NCBI RefSeq assembly: GCF_001482405.1
Contig: NZ_LPXO01000008.1
Location: 116,492-180,491 of the forward strand
Direction: 5' to 3'
Source: Pseudoponticoccus marisrubri
GTDB lineage: Bacteria; Pseudomonadota; Alphaproteobacteria; Rhodobacterales; Rhodobacteraceae
Length of the DNA stretch: 64,000 bases
Shown: piece after piece, positions 18,545 to 26,412 of the stretch
Layout: every line of letters begins with the position of its first letter
How positions within the stretch are numbered: the stretch's first letter is position 1
The notes under the pieces: model-generated
What the model was told of the DNA's origin: nothing
The model's database searches: none
The model's input: the letters and a program-made list of their open reading frames with translations, nothing else
Program-made: the position numbers and the translations under genes

Positions 18545-19156
18545 CTAGCCCAGCGCCCGGACGGCGGCGAAAATGGCCAGCGCCAGCCCGCCGGCGATCA
18601 GCGAGGCGCTGAGCTTGTGGCGGTGCCAGAGGTCGCTGGCGCGTTCGCCGAACAGATGAACCAACAGGGCCAGCCCGAAATAGCGCGTCCCCCGCGCCAG
18701 CAACGCGGCAAGCAGGAACCAGAGCATCGGGTAGCTGGCTGCACCCGCCCCCAGCAGCGCGACCTGGAAGGGGATCGGCAGGACGCCCACCACGACGATG
18801 GCCCAGAAGCCGTAATCGTCGAACAGGGTGCGGAACCGATCCATCCCCTCATTCCAGCCCATTGCGTCGATCAGCTGCTGGCCCAGCGTCTCGAAGACCA
18901 GCAGGCCCACGCCATAGCCCACGACCGAGGCGATCAGGCAGCCCAGCGTGACAACCGCCGCGATGGTCCACAGGCGCGCGCGATTGGCCGCCATGAAGGG
19001 GATCAGGATCACCTCGATCGGGATCGGCACCACCAGCGTCTCGGCAAAGGAGGCGCCGAACAACACCCACATCGCGCGCTTGGAATGGCTCAACCGATCG
19101 AGCCACCGCCTTGTCCGGCTGCCGTGGTCCGCGGTCTCATGGGATGTCATCGTCAT
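18545..19156 (-). CDS. VTT/DedA-family membrane protein (YqaA-like)
   Basis: About 203 aa, with four or five hydrophobic segments and the VTT (SNARE-associated) hallmarks: ASFAETLVVPIPIEVILIPF near the N-terminus and a second re-entrant motif GVLPIPFQVALLGAGAASY. DedA/VTT proteins are linked to lipid scrambling and envelope homeostasis; YqaA-type members are less well defined. The ATG at 19156 is preferred because GGAG lies 11 nt upstream; the frame extends further 5' but that part would overlap the leu control region. It is divergent from the leuA leader. Confidence 0.85.
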   Translation of the reverse strand: MTMTSHETADHGSRTRRWLDRLSHSKRAMWVLFGASFAETLVVPIPIEVILIPFMAANRARLWTIAAVVTLGCLIASVVGYGVGLLVFETLGQQLIDAMGWNEGMDRFRTLFDDYGFWAIVVVGVLPIPFQVALLGAGAASYPMLWFLLAALLARGTRYFGLALLVHLFGERASDLWHRHKLSASLIAGGLALAIFAAVRALG

Positions 19157-19259
19157 GGGCGTCGTCTCCGGCTGGCCTCCGTCTGCGTCGGAAGCATGCG
19201 GATAACGACCCGCGGGGCGGATCGGTTTCACCCCATCTGCCGGGCGCGGAAGCGGGGGG

Positions 19260-19287
19260 TTTTCTTTTAGGATTCGGGGCGTATAGT
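19260..19287 (+). promoter_or_regulatory. Candidate promoter of the leuA leader transcript
   Basis: TTTTCT (19260-19265) and TATAGT (19282-19287) are separated by 16 nt. The start point expected from this -10 box is about 19294-19295, exactly at the leader-peptide ATG. The transcript would therefore be leaderless. Confidence 0.45.
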
Positions 19288-19294
19288 GCGGCCC

Positions 19295-19381
19295 ATGACC
19301 CGCGTTTCTCATATCGCACTTGCCGCGCTGCTGCGCGCGCCGCTTGCGCAGGGTCTGCGTCTTCTCCTAAAGCGCCTCTGA
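19295..19381 (+). CDS. leuL: leu operon leader peptide (attenuator peptide)
   Basis: A 28-codon ORF with nine leucines, including a run of three (codons 23-25, ctt-ctc-cta; CTA is rare in this GC-rich genome). It ends at a TGA that lies inside the first arm of a strong hairpin. It sits 119 nt upstream of leuA on the same strand. This is the classical layout for ribosome-mediated attenuation: low charged tRNA-Leu stalls the ribosome on the Leu codons and changes RNA folding. There is no Shine-Dalgarno; the candidate promoter places the 5' end at the ATG, so it may be read as a leaderless message, as reported for rhizobial trpL. It is too short for normal gene calling, but the Leu content and position are convincing. 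Confidence 0.8.
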   Translation: MTRVSHIALAALLRAPLAQGLRLLLKRL

Positions 19382-19428
19382 GCGTGCCGTTCCGGCGCGA
19401 CCGCTCAGAGGAGGCCCGTTTCGCGCCG
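19375..19428 (+). promoter_or_regulatory. leuA attenuator: two mutually exclusive hairpins
   Basis: Hairpin 1 pairs CCTCTGAGCG (19375-19384) with CGCTCAGAGG (19402-19411), a perfect 10-bp stem that starts within the last leader codons. Hairpin 2 pairs CGGCGCGA (19393-19400) with TCGCGCCG (19421-19428). Its left arm lies in the loop of hairpin 1, so the pairings cross and are alternatives. No clear U-tract follows, so which fold terminates transcription is uncertain. Confidence 0.65.
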
Positions 19429-19500
19429 ATGCACTTCAGGATGTGAGGCCGCCCGGGTGCGACTGGCCCCGTGACGGCGGAGACGACGAAAGAGACCATC

Positions 19501-21063
19501 ATGACCGAGACTTCCAAGGACCGCGTGTTCATCTTCGACACCACGCTGCGCGATGGCGAGCAATCGCCCGGCGCCACGATGACCCATGCCGAGAAGCTGG
19601 AGATCGCCGAGCTGCTGGACGACATGGGGGTGGACATCATCGAGGCCGGCTTCCCCATCGCGTCCGAGGGGGATTTCCGCGCCGTGGCCGAGATTGCCGA
19701 GCGTTCGAAATCGGCGGTGATCTGCGGCTTGGCCCGCGCGCAACTGCCCGATATCGACCGCTGCTGGGAGGCGGTGAAACGCGCCGAGCGGCCGCGTATC
19801 CACACTTTCATCGGCACTTCGCCGCTGCACCGCGCCATCCCGAACCTGACCCAGGACGAGATGGCCGAGCGCATCGAGCAGACGGTCAGCCATGCGCGCA
19901 ACCTCTGCGACAACGTGCAATGGTCGCCGATGGACGCCACCCGGACGGAATGGGACTACCTGCGCCGGGTCTGCGAGATCGCGATCAAGGCCGGCGCGAC
20001 GACGATCAACATCCCCGACACGGTGGGCTATACCGCGCCGCGCGAAAGCGCCGAGCTGATCCGGCGCCTGATCGCCGAGGTGCCCGGCGGTGAAGATGTG
20101 ATCTGGGCCACCCATTGCCACAACGACCTTGGCATGGCGACGGCCAACAGCCTGGCCGCGGTCGAGGCCGGCGCGCGGCAGATCGAGTGCACGATCAACG
20201 GGCTGGGCGAACGCGCCGGCAACACCGCGCTGGAAGAGGTGGTCATGGCGCTGCGCGTGCGCGGCGACATCATGCCCTATGCGACCGATATCGACACCCG
20301 CAAGATCATGCAGATCTCACGTCGTGTGGCGACCGTCTCGGGCTTCCCGGTGCAGTTCAACAAGGCCATCGTCGGCAAGAACGCCTTTGCCCATGAAAGC
20401 GGCATCCACCAGGACGGGATGCTGAAGAATGCCGAGACCTTCGAGATCATGCGCCCCGAGGATGTGGGCCTTGCCGGCACCTCGCTGCCGCTGGGCAAGC
20501 ATTCGGGACGCGCCGCGCTGCGCGCCAAGCTCAAGGACCTGGGCACCGAGGTGGGCGATAACCAGCTCAAGGACATCTTCGTGCGTTTCAAGGAGCTGGC
20601 CGACCGCAAGAAGGAGGTGTTCGACGACGACATCCTCGCGCTGGTCACGGCGACCACCGATGGCGACACGAACCGTTTGCAACTGGTGAACCTCAAGGTG
20701 GTCTGCGGCACTGGCGGCCCGGCCGAGGCGGTGCTGGAGATGGAGATCGACGGCCAGGAATACAGCGCCACCTGCACCGGGGACGGGCCCGTGGACGCGG
20801 CCTTCAAGGCGGTGCGCCAGTTGCACCCCAACGCCGCGCGGCTGCAGCTCTACCAGGTGCACGCGGTGACCGAGGGCACGGATGCGCAGGCCACCGTCTC
20901 GGTCCGGCTGGAAGAGGATGGCATGATCGCCACCGGCCAGTCGGCCAATACCGACACGGTCGTCGCCTCGGTCCTGGCCTATATCCACGCGCTGAACCGC
21001 CTGCTCGTGCGTCGCGGCAAGACCGGCAGCGACGTGAAGGAGATCAGCTACAAGGACGTGTGA
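19501..21063 (+). CDS. leuA: 2-isopropylmalate synthase
   Basis: LeuA condenses acetyl-CoA with 2-oxoisovalerate, the first committed step of leucine synthesis. The 520-aa length and layout are those of the bacterial LeuA type: catalytic TIM barrel from FIFDTTLRDGEQSPGATM (R17, D18) through the metal ligands in HCHNDLGMATANS. A FAHESGIHQDGMLKN segment follows, then a C-terminal allosteric domain (about 390-515) that binds leucine. The ATG at 19501 fits the family start; an in-frame GTG at 19471 is less likely. Expression is probably controlled by the leader peptide and attenuator upstream. The 3' end overlaps the convergent RAYT gene by 16 nt. Confidence 0.97.
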   Translation: MTETSKDRVFIFDTTLRDGEQSPGATMTHAEKLEIAELLDDMGVDIIEAGFPIASEGDFRAVAEIAERSKSAVICGLARAQLPDIDRCWEAVKRAERPRIHTFIGTSPLHRAIPNLTQDEMAERIEQTVSHARNLCDNVQWSPMDATRTEWDYLRRVCEIAIKAGATTINIPDTVGYTAPRESAELIRRLIAEVPGGEDVIWATHCHNDLGMATANSLAAVEAGARQIECTINGLGERAGNTALEEVVMALRVRGDIMPYATDIDTRKIMQISRRVATVSGFPVQFNKAIVGKNAFAHESGIHQDGMLKNAETFEIMRPEDVGLAGTSLPLGKHSGRAALRAKLKDLGTEVGDNQLKDIFVRFKELADRKKEVFDDDILALVTATTDGDTNRLQLVNLKVVCGTGGPAEAVLEMEIDGQEYSATCTGDGPVDAAFKAVRQLHPNAARLQLYQVHAVTEGTDAQATVSVRLEEDGMIATGQSANTDTVVASVLAYIHALNRLLVRRGKTGSDVKEISYKDV

Positions 21064-21623
21064 GGCGCCGCGGGATGGGGGCCGGCCCCCATCCCCTGCC
21101 CCGGCGGTCCCTCGGGCGTGCCGTGCCGGAAGAGGTCGGGATCTTCGTGGAAGCCGCGCAGGACGCGACCCCGCGCCAGCTCGCGGTGGATCGAGGAGTG
21201 CGGCCAGTCCTCGGCCATGCCGGTCAGCCCGTGGCGCACCGGGTCCATCCAGCAGTAGCTGCGGTGGCGCCGGAACTCGGGCCCGTCGCGGATCCGATGC
21301 ATCCAGACCGGGCGCTGCCACGGCCCGCGCGCCGGTGACCGCCGCCGCGACGTGATCCCCGCCTCGCGCAGGAAGCGCGACTTGATCAGCCGCCAGCGTT
21401 GGACATGTTCGCTATCGCCGGGCGGCAGGGTCCAGACCGCGTGCAGGTGATCGGGCAGCACCACGATGGCTTGCGTCTCGAAGGGACGCTCGGTCACCGT
21501 GGCCGCATAGGCCCGCCGCAGCGCCTCGATCTGGTCGACGAGGCTCAGCTCCGCGCCGGGCTCCAGAGCGAGGGTGAAGAAATAGGTGCCGTCCGGCACG
21601 CGGGTGTCACGAGATCCAGCCAT
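21048..21623 (-). CDS. REP-associated tyrosine transposase (RAYT, IS200-like Y1 fold)
   Basis: A 191-aa protein of the TnpA-REP family: PDGTYFFTLAL at the start, the HUH-type pair H59/H61 in VVLPDHLHAVWTLP, and the catalytic-tyrosine region RSYCWMDPVRHGL (Y123), where relatives usually have YIHYNPVKHG. The WPHSSIHR motif also fits. RAYTs are single-copy host-encoded enzymes that mobilise REP/BIME palindromes in trans. A REP-like element lies about 80 nt upstream (21702-21739), with further copies elsewhere in the window. The C-terminal tail is longer than usual and its last codons overlap the end of leuA, so the tail may be recent. Activity is not certain. Confidence 0.85.
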   Translation of the reverse strand: MAGSRDTRVPDGTYFFTLALEPGAELSLVDQIEALRRAYAATVTERPFETQAIVVLPDHLHAVWTLPPGDSEHVQRWRLIKSRFLREAGITSRRRSPARGPWQRPVWMHRIRDGPEFRRHRSYCWMDPVRHGLTGMAEDWPHSSIHRELARGRVLRGFHEDPDLFRHGTPEGPPGQGMGAGPHPAAPHTSL

Positions 21624-21701
21624 GGACCCATGCTGCCCCGGGCAAGGTTAATGCAAGGTGAATCCCTGCAGGCGGAGTCCGCGCCTGGTCCGAAAGGGTG
21701 A

Positions 21702-21739
21702 CGCCTCCGGCGGGAGTATTTTCGGAAAGATGAAAGAGG
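21702..21739 (+). repeat. REP-like intergenic repeat copy
   Basis: The head CGCC-TCC-GGCG can form a small hairpin. It is followed by the conserved tail GAGTATTT, then GGAAAGATGAAAG. It lies between the RAYT gene and the gamma-glutamyltransferase stop. This is the copy nearest the RAYT gene. Confidence 0.75.
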
Positions 21740-21807
21740 CGGCGCGCCGCAGGGAAACGGCGCGCCTTGTGGGACGGTGGGTGGGGCGATGTTCGCAGAA
21801 CGAGCGT

Positions 21808-21822
21808 CCGACCGAAGGTCGG
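21808..21822 (-). terminator. Hairpin downstream of gamma-glutamyltransferase
   Basis: CCGACC and GGTCGG flank a 3-nt loop, giving a 6-bp GC-rich stem 19 nt beyond the stop codon of the minus-strand gene. There is no U-rich tail, so intrinsic termination is only plausible. Confidence 0.4.
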
Positions 21823-21840
21823 CCCACCCGCCGGCCCGGG

Positions 21841-23628
21841 TCAGTCGCCCAGCGCGATGCCTTCGCGACGCGGATCGGCGCCGCCCGAGAGCCCGTCCTC
21901 GGTCAGTGCGATGGCGTGCAGACCCGAGGTGAGGCCGCGCAGGTTCACCTCGAAGCCCATCTCCTCGAGCGCGGGGGCCATCTCGGCCATGGAGGTGCCC
22001 TCCTCGAGGTCATAGGTGCCGAAGCGGTTCACCGCGTGCGGCATCGCCACGGCCTGCTGCACATCCATGCCCCAGTCCATATGCGCGATGATCGCCTGCG
22101 CGGTATAGCCGATGATCCGCGAGCCACCGGGCGAGCCGATCACCAGCACCGGCGCGCCGTCGCGGCGCACGATGGTGGGCGACATGGAGGAGCGCGGCCG
22201 CTTGCCCGGCGCCACCGCGTTGGCGATGGGCACGCCGTCGCTATGGGCGCGGAAGGAGAAGTCCGTCAGCTCGTTGTTCAACAGAAAGCCGTTGGTCATC
22301 AGGCGCGAGCCGAAGCCGTTCTCGATCGTGGTGGTCATGGAGAGCGCGTTGCCGTACTGGTCGACGATCGAGATATGCGAGGTCGAGGGGAACTCGATGC
22401 TGATATCGTCCGCCCAGTTCAGCGCGTGATCCCATTCCGGCTTGCCCGGTGCCACCTCCGGCAGGGCATCGTCGCCCTTGAGCAGCTCGGCTCGGCTGGC
22501 GAGATAGGTCGGATCCACCAGACCGTCGACCGGCACCGGCACGAAATCGGTATCGGCCATGTAGCGGCCCCGGTCGGCGAAGGCGAGGCGCGAGGCATCG
22601 CCGATGATCCGCCACGTATCGGCATCGCCCGGCTCGCCCGGCGGCAGCGCGTCCATCATGCCCAGGATCTGGCCCACGGTCAGCGCGCCCGAGGACGGCG
22701 GGCCCATGCCGCAGACCTCGTGGCCGCGGAACGGCGCGCAGACGGCCGGGCGCTCCTTGGCCTCGTAGAGCGCGAGGTCGGCCAGGGTCATGACGCCGGG
22801 ATTGCTTTCGACGCCCCGTACCGTGTCGACAATATCCTGCGCGATCTCGCCTTCGTAGATCGCCGAGGGGCCTTCCTCGGCCAGCCGCGACAACACGTTG
22901 GCATAGGCCTCGTTGGTCAGGGTGGTGCCCACGCTCAGCGGCTCGCCGCCGGGCAGGAAATAGGCCGCCGTCTCCTCAAAGCGCGACAACCGGTCGGCAT
23001 CGCCCTCGATCAGCGCGGCCAGCCGCGGCGAAACCTCGAACCCGTCGGTGGCCAGCGCGATGCCGCGGTCGAACAGGCCGGCCCAGTCCGAGCGGCCCCA
23101 CTTGTCATGCGCCAGTTTCATCAGCGCCGGCGTGCCGGGCACGCCGACCGAGCGGCCACCGACCACGGCATCGAAGAAGCCCAGCGGCTCGCCATTCTCG
23201 TCCTGGAACAGGCGCGGCGTGGCCGAGAGCGGTGCGGTCTCGCGCCCGTCGATCGTGGTGATCTCGCCGCTTTCGCCGTCATGCCAGACGAGAAAGGCCC
23301 CGCCCCCGATGCCCGAGCTCTGCGGCTCCACCAACCCCAGAACGACCTGCACGGCCACCATGGCATCGGCGGCCGAGCCGCCGGCGCGCAGCACCTCGGC
23401 CCCGGCCTGCACGGCATGCGGGTTGGCCGCGGCGACCATCCAGTTGGAAGCGGCGACCGGCGTGCCCGACCGCTTGGCCTCGAGCGCGGCGGCGACCTCG
23501 GGCGAGATCGCCTCGAAGCCCATCGCCGCGCCGGTTTCCATCTCCGGGTCGATGGCATCGGTGACCTGCTGGGCCTGCACCGCGGCCCCGACCGCCGTGC
23601 TGAGTATCAAGGACAAGAACAATCGCAT
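21841..23628 (-). CDS. ggt: Gamma-glutamyltransferase (periplasmic)
   Basis: A 595-aa Ntn-hydrolase precursor that cleaves or transfers gamma-glutamyl groups from glutathione and related compounds. It has a signal peptide ending about residue 20 (GAAVQAQQ). Large-subunit motifs include SGIGGGAFLVWHDG and the oxyanion/substrate segment MGPPSSGALTVGQILGMMD. The autoprocessing nucleophile is T416 in PSTSHISIVDQYGNALSMT, followed by the GSRLMTNGFLLNNELTDFS and GSPGGSRIIGYTAQAI motifs. The ATG at 23628 is best: GGGAGG sits 6 nt upstream, and a GTG immediately before it is an alternative. It is downstream of the 2-hydroxyacid dehydrogenase on the same strand across a 186-nt gap, so it probably has its own promoter. 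Confidence 0.96.
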   Translation of the reverse strand: MRLFLSLILSTAVGAAVQAQQVTDAIDPEMETGAAMGFEAISPEVAAALEAKRSGTPVAASNWMVAAANPHAVQAGAEVLRAGGSAADAMVAVQVVLGLVEPQSSGIGGGAFLVWHDGESGEITTIDGRETAPLSATPRLFQDENGEPLGFFDAVVGGRSVGVPGTPALMKLAHDKWGRSDWAGLFDRGIALATDGFEVSPRLAALIEGDADRLSRFEETAAYFLPGGEPLSVGTTLTNEAYANVLSRLAEEGPSAIYEGEIAQDIVDTVRGVESNPGVMTLADLALYEAKERPAVCAPFRGHEVCGMGPPSSGALTVGQILGMMDALPPGEPGDADTWRIIGDASRLAFADRGRYMADTDFVPVPVDGLVDPTYLASRAELLKGDDALPEVAPGKPEWDHALNWADDISIEFPSTSHISIVDQYGNALSMTTTIENGFGSRLMTNGFLLNNELTDFSFRAHSDGVPIANAVAPGKRPRSSMSPTIVRRDGAPVLVIGSPGGSRIIGYTAQAIIAHMDWGMDVQQAVAMPHAVNRFGTYDLEEGTSMAEMAPALEEMGFEVNLRGLTSGLHAIALTEDGLSGGADPRREGIALGD

Positions 23629-23814
23629 CACGAACCTCCCTTTCGAACGAATCTGAGGTCAGTGTTGCGCGTTAAAGTCGAGTCCGAAAGGTATCTCTGC
23701 AAGATTTTCGGGCAATTCGCGGATACGGGCCGGCCAGCGCCCCGAACCAGCGGACACGCGAACCGGCCCGCCGCAGCGGGACCGGGCGGGTGCGATTGCG
23801 TGCGAGGACGCGCT

Positions 23815-24801
23815 CTACAGCATGGCCGGCAGGACCTGATCAGGCGGGCGGTGACCATCGGCGAAGGTCTTGACGTTGATGATCACCTTCTCGCCCATCT
23901 CGAGCCGGCCTTCCTCGGTGGCCGAGCCCATATGCGGCAGCATCACCACGTTGGACATCTGCCGCAACTCGGGATTGCCGTGATGGCCATGCTCGTAGAC
24001 GTCGAGCCCCGCACCCGCCAGTTCGCCCGCCTTGAGCATCCGGGTCAGCGCGTTCTCGTCGATCACCTCGCCGCGCGAGGTGTTCACGATCACCGCCGTG
24101 GGTTTCAGCAGTTTCAGCCGCCGCGCGTTCAGCAGGTGGTAGGTGGAGGGGGTCGAGGGGCAGTTGACGCTGATCACGTCCATGCGCGCGACCATCTGGT
24201 CGAGGCTTTCCCAGTAGCTGGCCTCAAGCGCCTGTTCGGTCTCGGGACGCAGCTGCCGGCGGTTGTGGTAATGGATCTGCATGCCGAAGGCGCGGGCGCG
24301 TTTCGCCACGGCCTGCCCGATCCGGCCCATGCCGAGAATGCCCAGCCGCCGGCCCCCAAGCCGCCCGCCGAGGAAGGCGGTGGGCGCCCAGCCCTGCCAG
24401 CTGCCATCCTGCATGACGCTCAGCCCCTCCTGGATGCGGCGGGTGACCCCCAGCATCAGCGCCATCACCATGTCGGCCGTGTCATCCGTGACCACGCCCG
24501 GCGTGTTCGACACGAGGATCCCGCGCGAGCGCGCGGTGGCCACGTCGATATGGTCGAACCCGGCGCCGAAATTGGCGATCAGCTTGAGCTGCGTGCCCGC
24601 CTGCCCGATCAGGCCCGCGTCGATCTGGTCGGTCACCGTGGGCACCAGCACATCGGCCGACTGCACCGCGTCGATCAGCTCGCCGCGCGTCATCGGCGTG
24701 TCGTCCTCGCGCAGGCGCACGTCGAACAGCTCTTTGAGGCGGGTTTCCACTACCTCGGGCAAGCGTCGCGTCACGACAACACTCACGCGTTTTGATGCCA
24801 T
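23815..24801 (-). CDS. D-2-hydroxyacid dehydrogenase (glyoxylate/hydroxypyruvate reductase-like)
   Basis: A 328-aa NAD(P)-dependent oxidoreductase. The cofactor motif is GILGMGRIGQAVAKR (G157-G159-G162). The catalytic Arg-Glu-His set is R243 in VNTSRGEVIDE, E270 in GLDVYEHG and H290 in VVMLPHMGSAT. The sequence most resembles glyoxylate reductases of the GyaR type, which reduce glyoxylate to glycolate in photorespiratory-type or C2 metabolism; substrate choice within this family cannot be fixed from motifs. The ATG at 24801 has GGGGGAGAG upstream. It is divergent from the SH3 gene, with a 106-nt intergenic gap. Confidence 0.93.
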   Translation of the reverse strand: MASKRVSVVVTRRLPEVVETRLKELFDVRLREDDTPMTRGELIDAVQSADVLVPTVTDQIDAGLIGQAGTQLKLIANFGAGFDHIDVATARSRGILVSNTPGVVTDDTADMVMALMLGVTRRIQEGLSVMQDGSWQGWAPTAFLGGRLGGRRLGILGMGRIGQAVAKRARAFGMQIHYHNRRQLRPETEQALEASYWESLDQMVARMDVISVNCPSTPSTYHLLNARRLKLLKPTAVIVNTSRGEVIDENALTRMLKAGELAGAGLDVYEHGHHGNPELRQMSNVVMLPHMGSATEEGRLEMGEKVIINVKTFADGHRPPDQVLPAML

Positions 24802-24907
24802 TGAAACTCTCCCCCAGCTTCCCCCTCGGGACCCTCCGGCGCTAGACTGCGTCAGGACGGGACGGGGCACAAGAACCCCGCCGGAAAAACTCGGGCAGGA
24901 CGGCGAA

Positions 24908-25411
24908 ATGAGTTTCCTCAAGGCTTTGCAAGGCGGGCTTTTGGGCCTGGCCCTCATGGTGTCGGCGGCATGGGCCGGGCAGGATCGCGGACCGGTGACC
25001 AACCTGCCGCTGCCGCGCTACGTGTCGATGAAGGCCTCGGAAGGCAATGTGCGCCGAGGGCCGTCGCTCACCCATCGGATCGACTGGGTCTACACGCGCC
25101 GCGACATGCCGCTGGAGATCACGGCCGAGCATGGCCACTGGCGCCGCGTGCGCGACCGCGACGGGGCCGGGGGCTGGGTGCATTATTCGCTGCTCTCGGG
25201 CGTGCGCACCGTCATCATCGAGGAGGACATGCTGAGCCTCTACCGCCGCCCCGACACCCGCGCGCCCGAGACGGCGCGGCTGGAGCTGGGGGTGATCGCG
25301 CGGCTGGGAGAATGCGACCTGCACTGGTGCGAGCTGACCGCCGCCGGCTATCGCGGCTGGGCGCTGAAGACCGCGCTCTGGGGCGTGCGCGCCGACGAGC
25401 TGCGCGACTGA
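24908..25411 (+). CDS. Secreted SH3-domain protein
   Basis: 167 aa with a signal peptide (GGLLGLALMVSAAWAGQ). The mature part holds two SH3b-like modules: YVSMKASEGNVRRGPSLTHR to GGWVHYSLLSGVR, then EEDMLSLYRRPDTRAPETAR to GYRGWALKTALWGV. Proteins of this type are common in alphaproteobacteria and probably bind periplasmic ligands such as peptidoglycan; no enzyme motif is visible. The ATG at 24908 is chosen because it starts the signal peptide. It is followed 77 nt later by an EamA transporter on the same strand. Confidence 0.85.
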   Translation: MSFLKALQGGLLGLALMVSAAWAGQDRGPVTNLPLPRYVSMKASEGNVRRGPSLTHRIDWVYTRRDMPLEITAEHGHWRRVRDRDGAGGWVHYSLLSGVRTVIIEEDMLSLYRRPDTRAPETARLELGVIARLGECDLHWCELTAAGYRGWALKTALWGVRADELRD

Positions 25412-25488
25412 CGCCGGATGCGGATCGCAGGGCCGGGTTTGTGTCAGCCCGCGGTGCCGGGCCGTGCCCCGGGGCGCGGAGCAGCGGC

Positions 25489-26397
25489 GTGACCAGCCGC
25501 GCCACCCCCGAGACGGCCGAGGACCTTCGCGCCAACCTTGCCGGCAGCCTCTGGATGATCGGCGCCATGGCGGCCTTTGCCGTCGAGGACGCGCTGATCA
25601 AGGGGGCCTCGGACACGCTGCCGGTGGGGCAGATCCTGATGGTCTTCGGTGGCGGCGGCGCGATCGTGTTTGCCGCCTTGGCCCGATTGAGCGGACAGGC
25701 GCTCTACAGCCCCGATGTCCTCTCGCGCCCGATGCGGGTTCGCGCCCTGTTCGAGGTGGCGGGCCGGCTGTTCTACGCGCTGGCCATCGTTCTGACCCCG
25801 CTCTCGGCGGCCACGGTGATCCTGCAGGCGACACCGCTGGTTGTGGTCGCCGGCGCCGCGCTGGTCTTCGGCGAGCGGGTCGGCTGGCGGCGGTGGGGCG
25901 CGATTCTTGTCGGGCTGGCGGGCGTGATCGTGATCCTGCAGCCGGGCACGGAGAGCTTCTCGCCCCTCTCGATCCTGGCGCTGATCGGCATGATCGGCTT
26001 TGCCGGGCGGGACCTGGCCAGCCGCGCCGCCCCGGTCTCGCTCGGCACCCATGTGCTTGGCACATATGGCTTCCTCGCCGTGCTTGTCGCGGGTGTGATC
26101 GTTGCCCTTTGGGAGAGCGCGGCCTTCCAGCGCCCCGGCCCCGTGGCGGCGGCCTGCCTGGGCCTCGCCGTCCTCGCCGGCGTGGCCGCCTATGGCAGCC
26201 TGATGAAGGCCATGCGCACCGGCGCGGTCGCGGCCGTGACCCCGTTCCGCTACACGCGCCTGCTGTTCGGCACCGCACTGGGGATCGCGATCTTCGGCGA
26301 GGAGCTGACCCTTGCCATGGCGCTCGGCTCCGGCATGATCGTCCTGTCCGGCCTCTTCATCCTGTGGCGCGGCCGACAGGTCGCCGGCGGGGTGTAG
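25489..26397 (+). CDS. EamA/DMT-family transporter
   Basis: 302 aa with about ten transmembrane segments arranged as two EamA repeats (first at residues 15-145, second about 155-295). The second repeat contains AAVTPFRYTRLLFGTALGIA and the C-terminal GEELTLAMALGSGMIVLSGL, both characteristic of drug/metabolite transporters. The GTG at 25489 has GGAG about 8 nt upstream and begins just before the first helix. Exported substrate is unknown; DMT proteins often export amino acids or other small metabolites. It converges with the Hint-domain gene. Confidence 0.9.
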   Translation: MTSRATPETAEDLRANLAGSLWMIGAMAAFAVEDALIKGASDTLPVGQILMVFGGGGAIVFAALARLSGQALYSPDVLSRPMRVRALFEVAGRLFYALAIVLTPLSAATVILQATPLVVVAGAALVFGERVGWRRWGAILVGLAGVIVILQPGTESFSPLSILALIGMIGFAGRDLASRAAPVSLGTHVLGTYGFLAVLVAGVIVALWESAAFQRPGPVAAACLGLAVLAGVAAYGSLMKAMRTGAVAAVTPFRYTRLLFGTALGIAIFGEELTLAMALGSGMIVLSGLFILWRGRQVAGGV

Positions 26398-26412
26398 GCC
26401 GCACAGGACCGC

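Noticed and set aside
23739..23800. Possible terminator after the 2-hydroxyacid dehydrogenase
   Set aside because: Only a 5-bp GC stem (CCCGC with GCGGG) without a U-tract; too weak to annotate.
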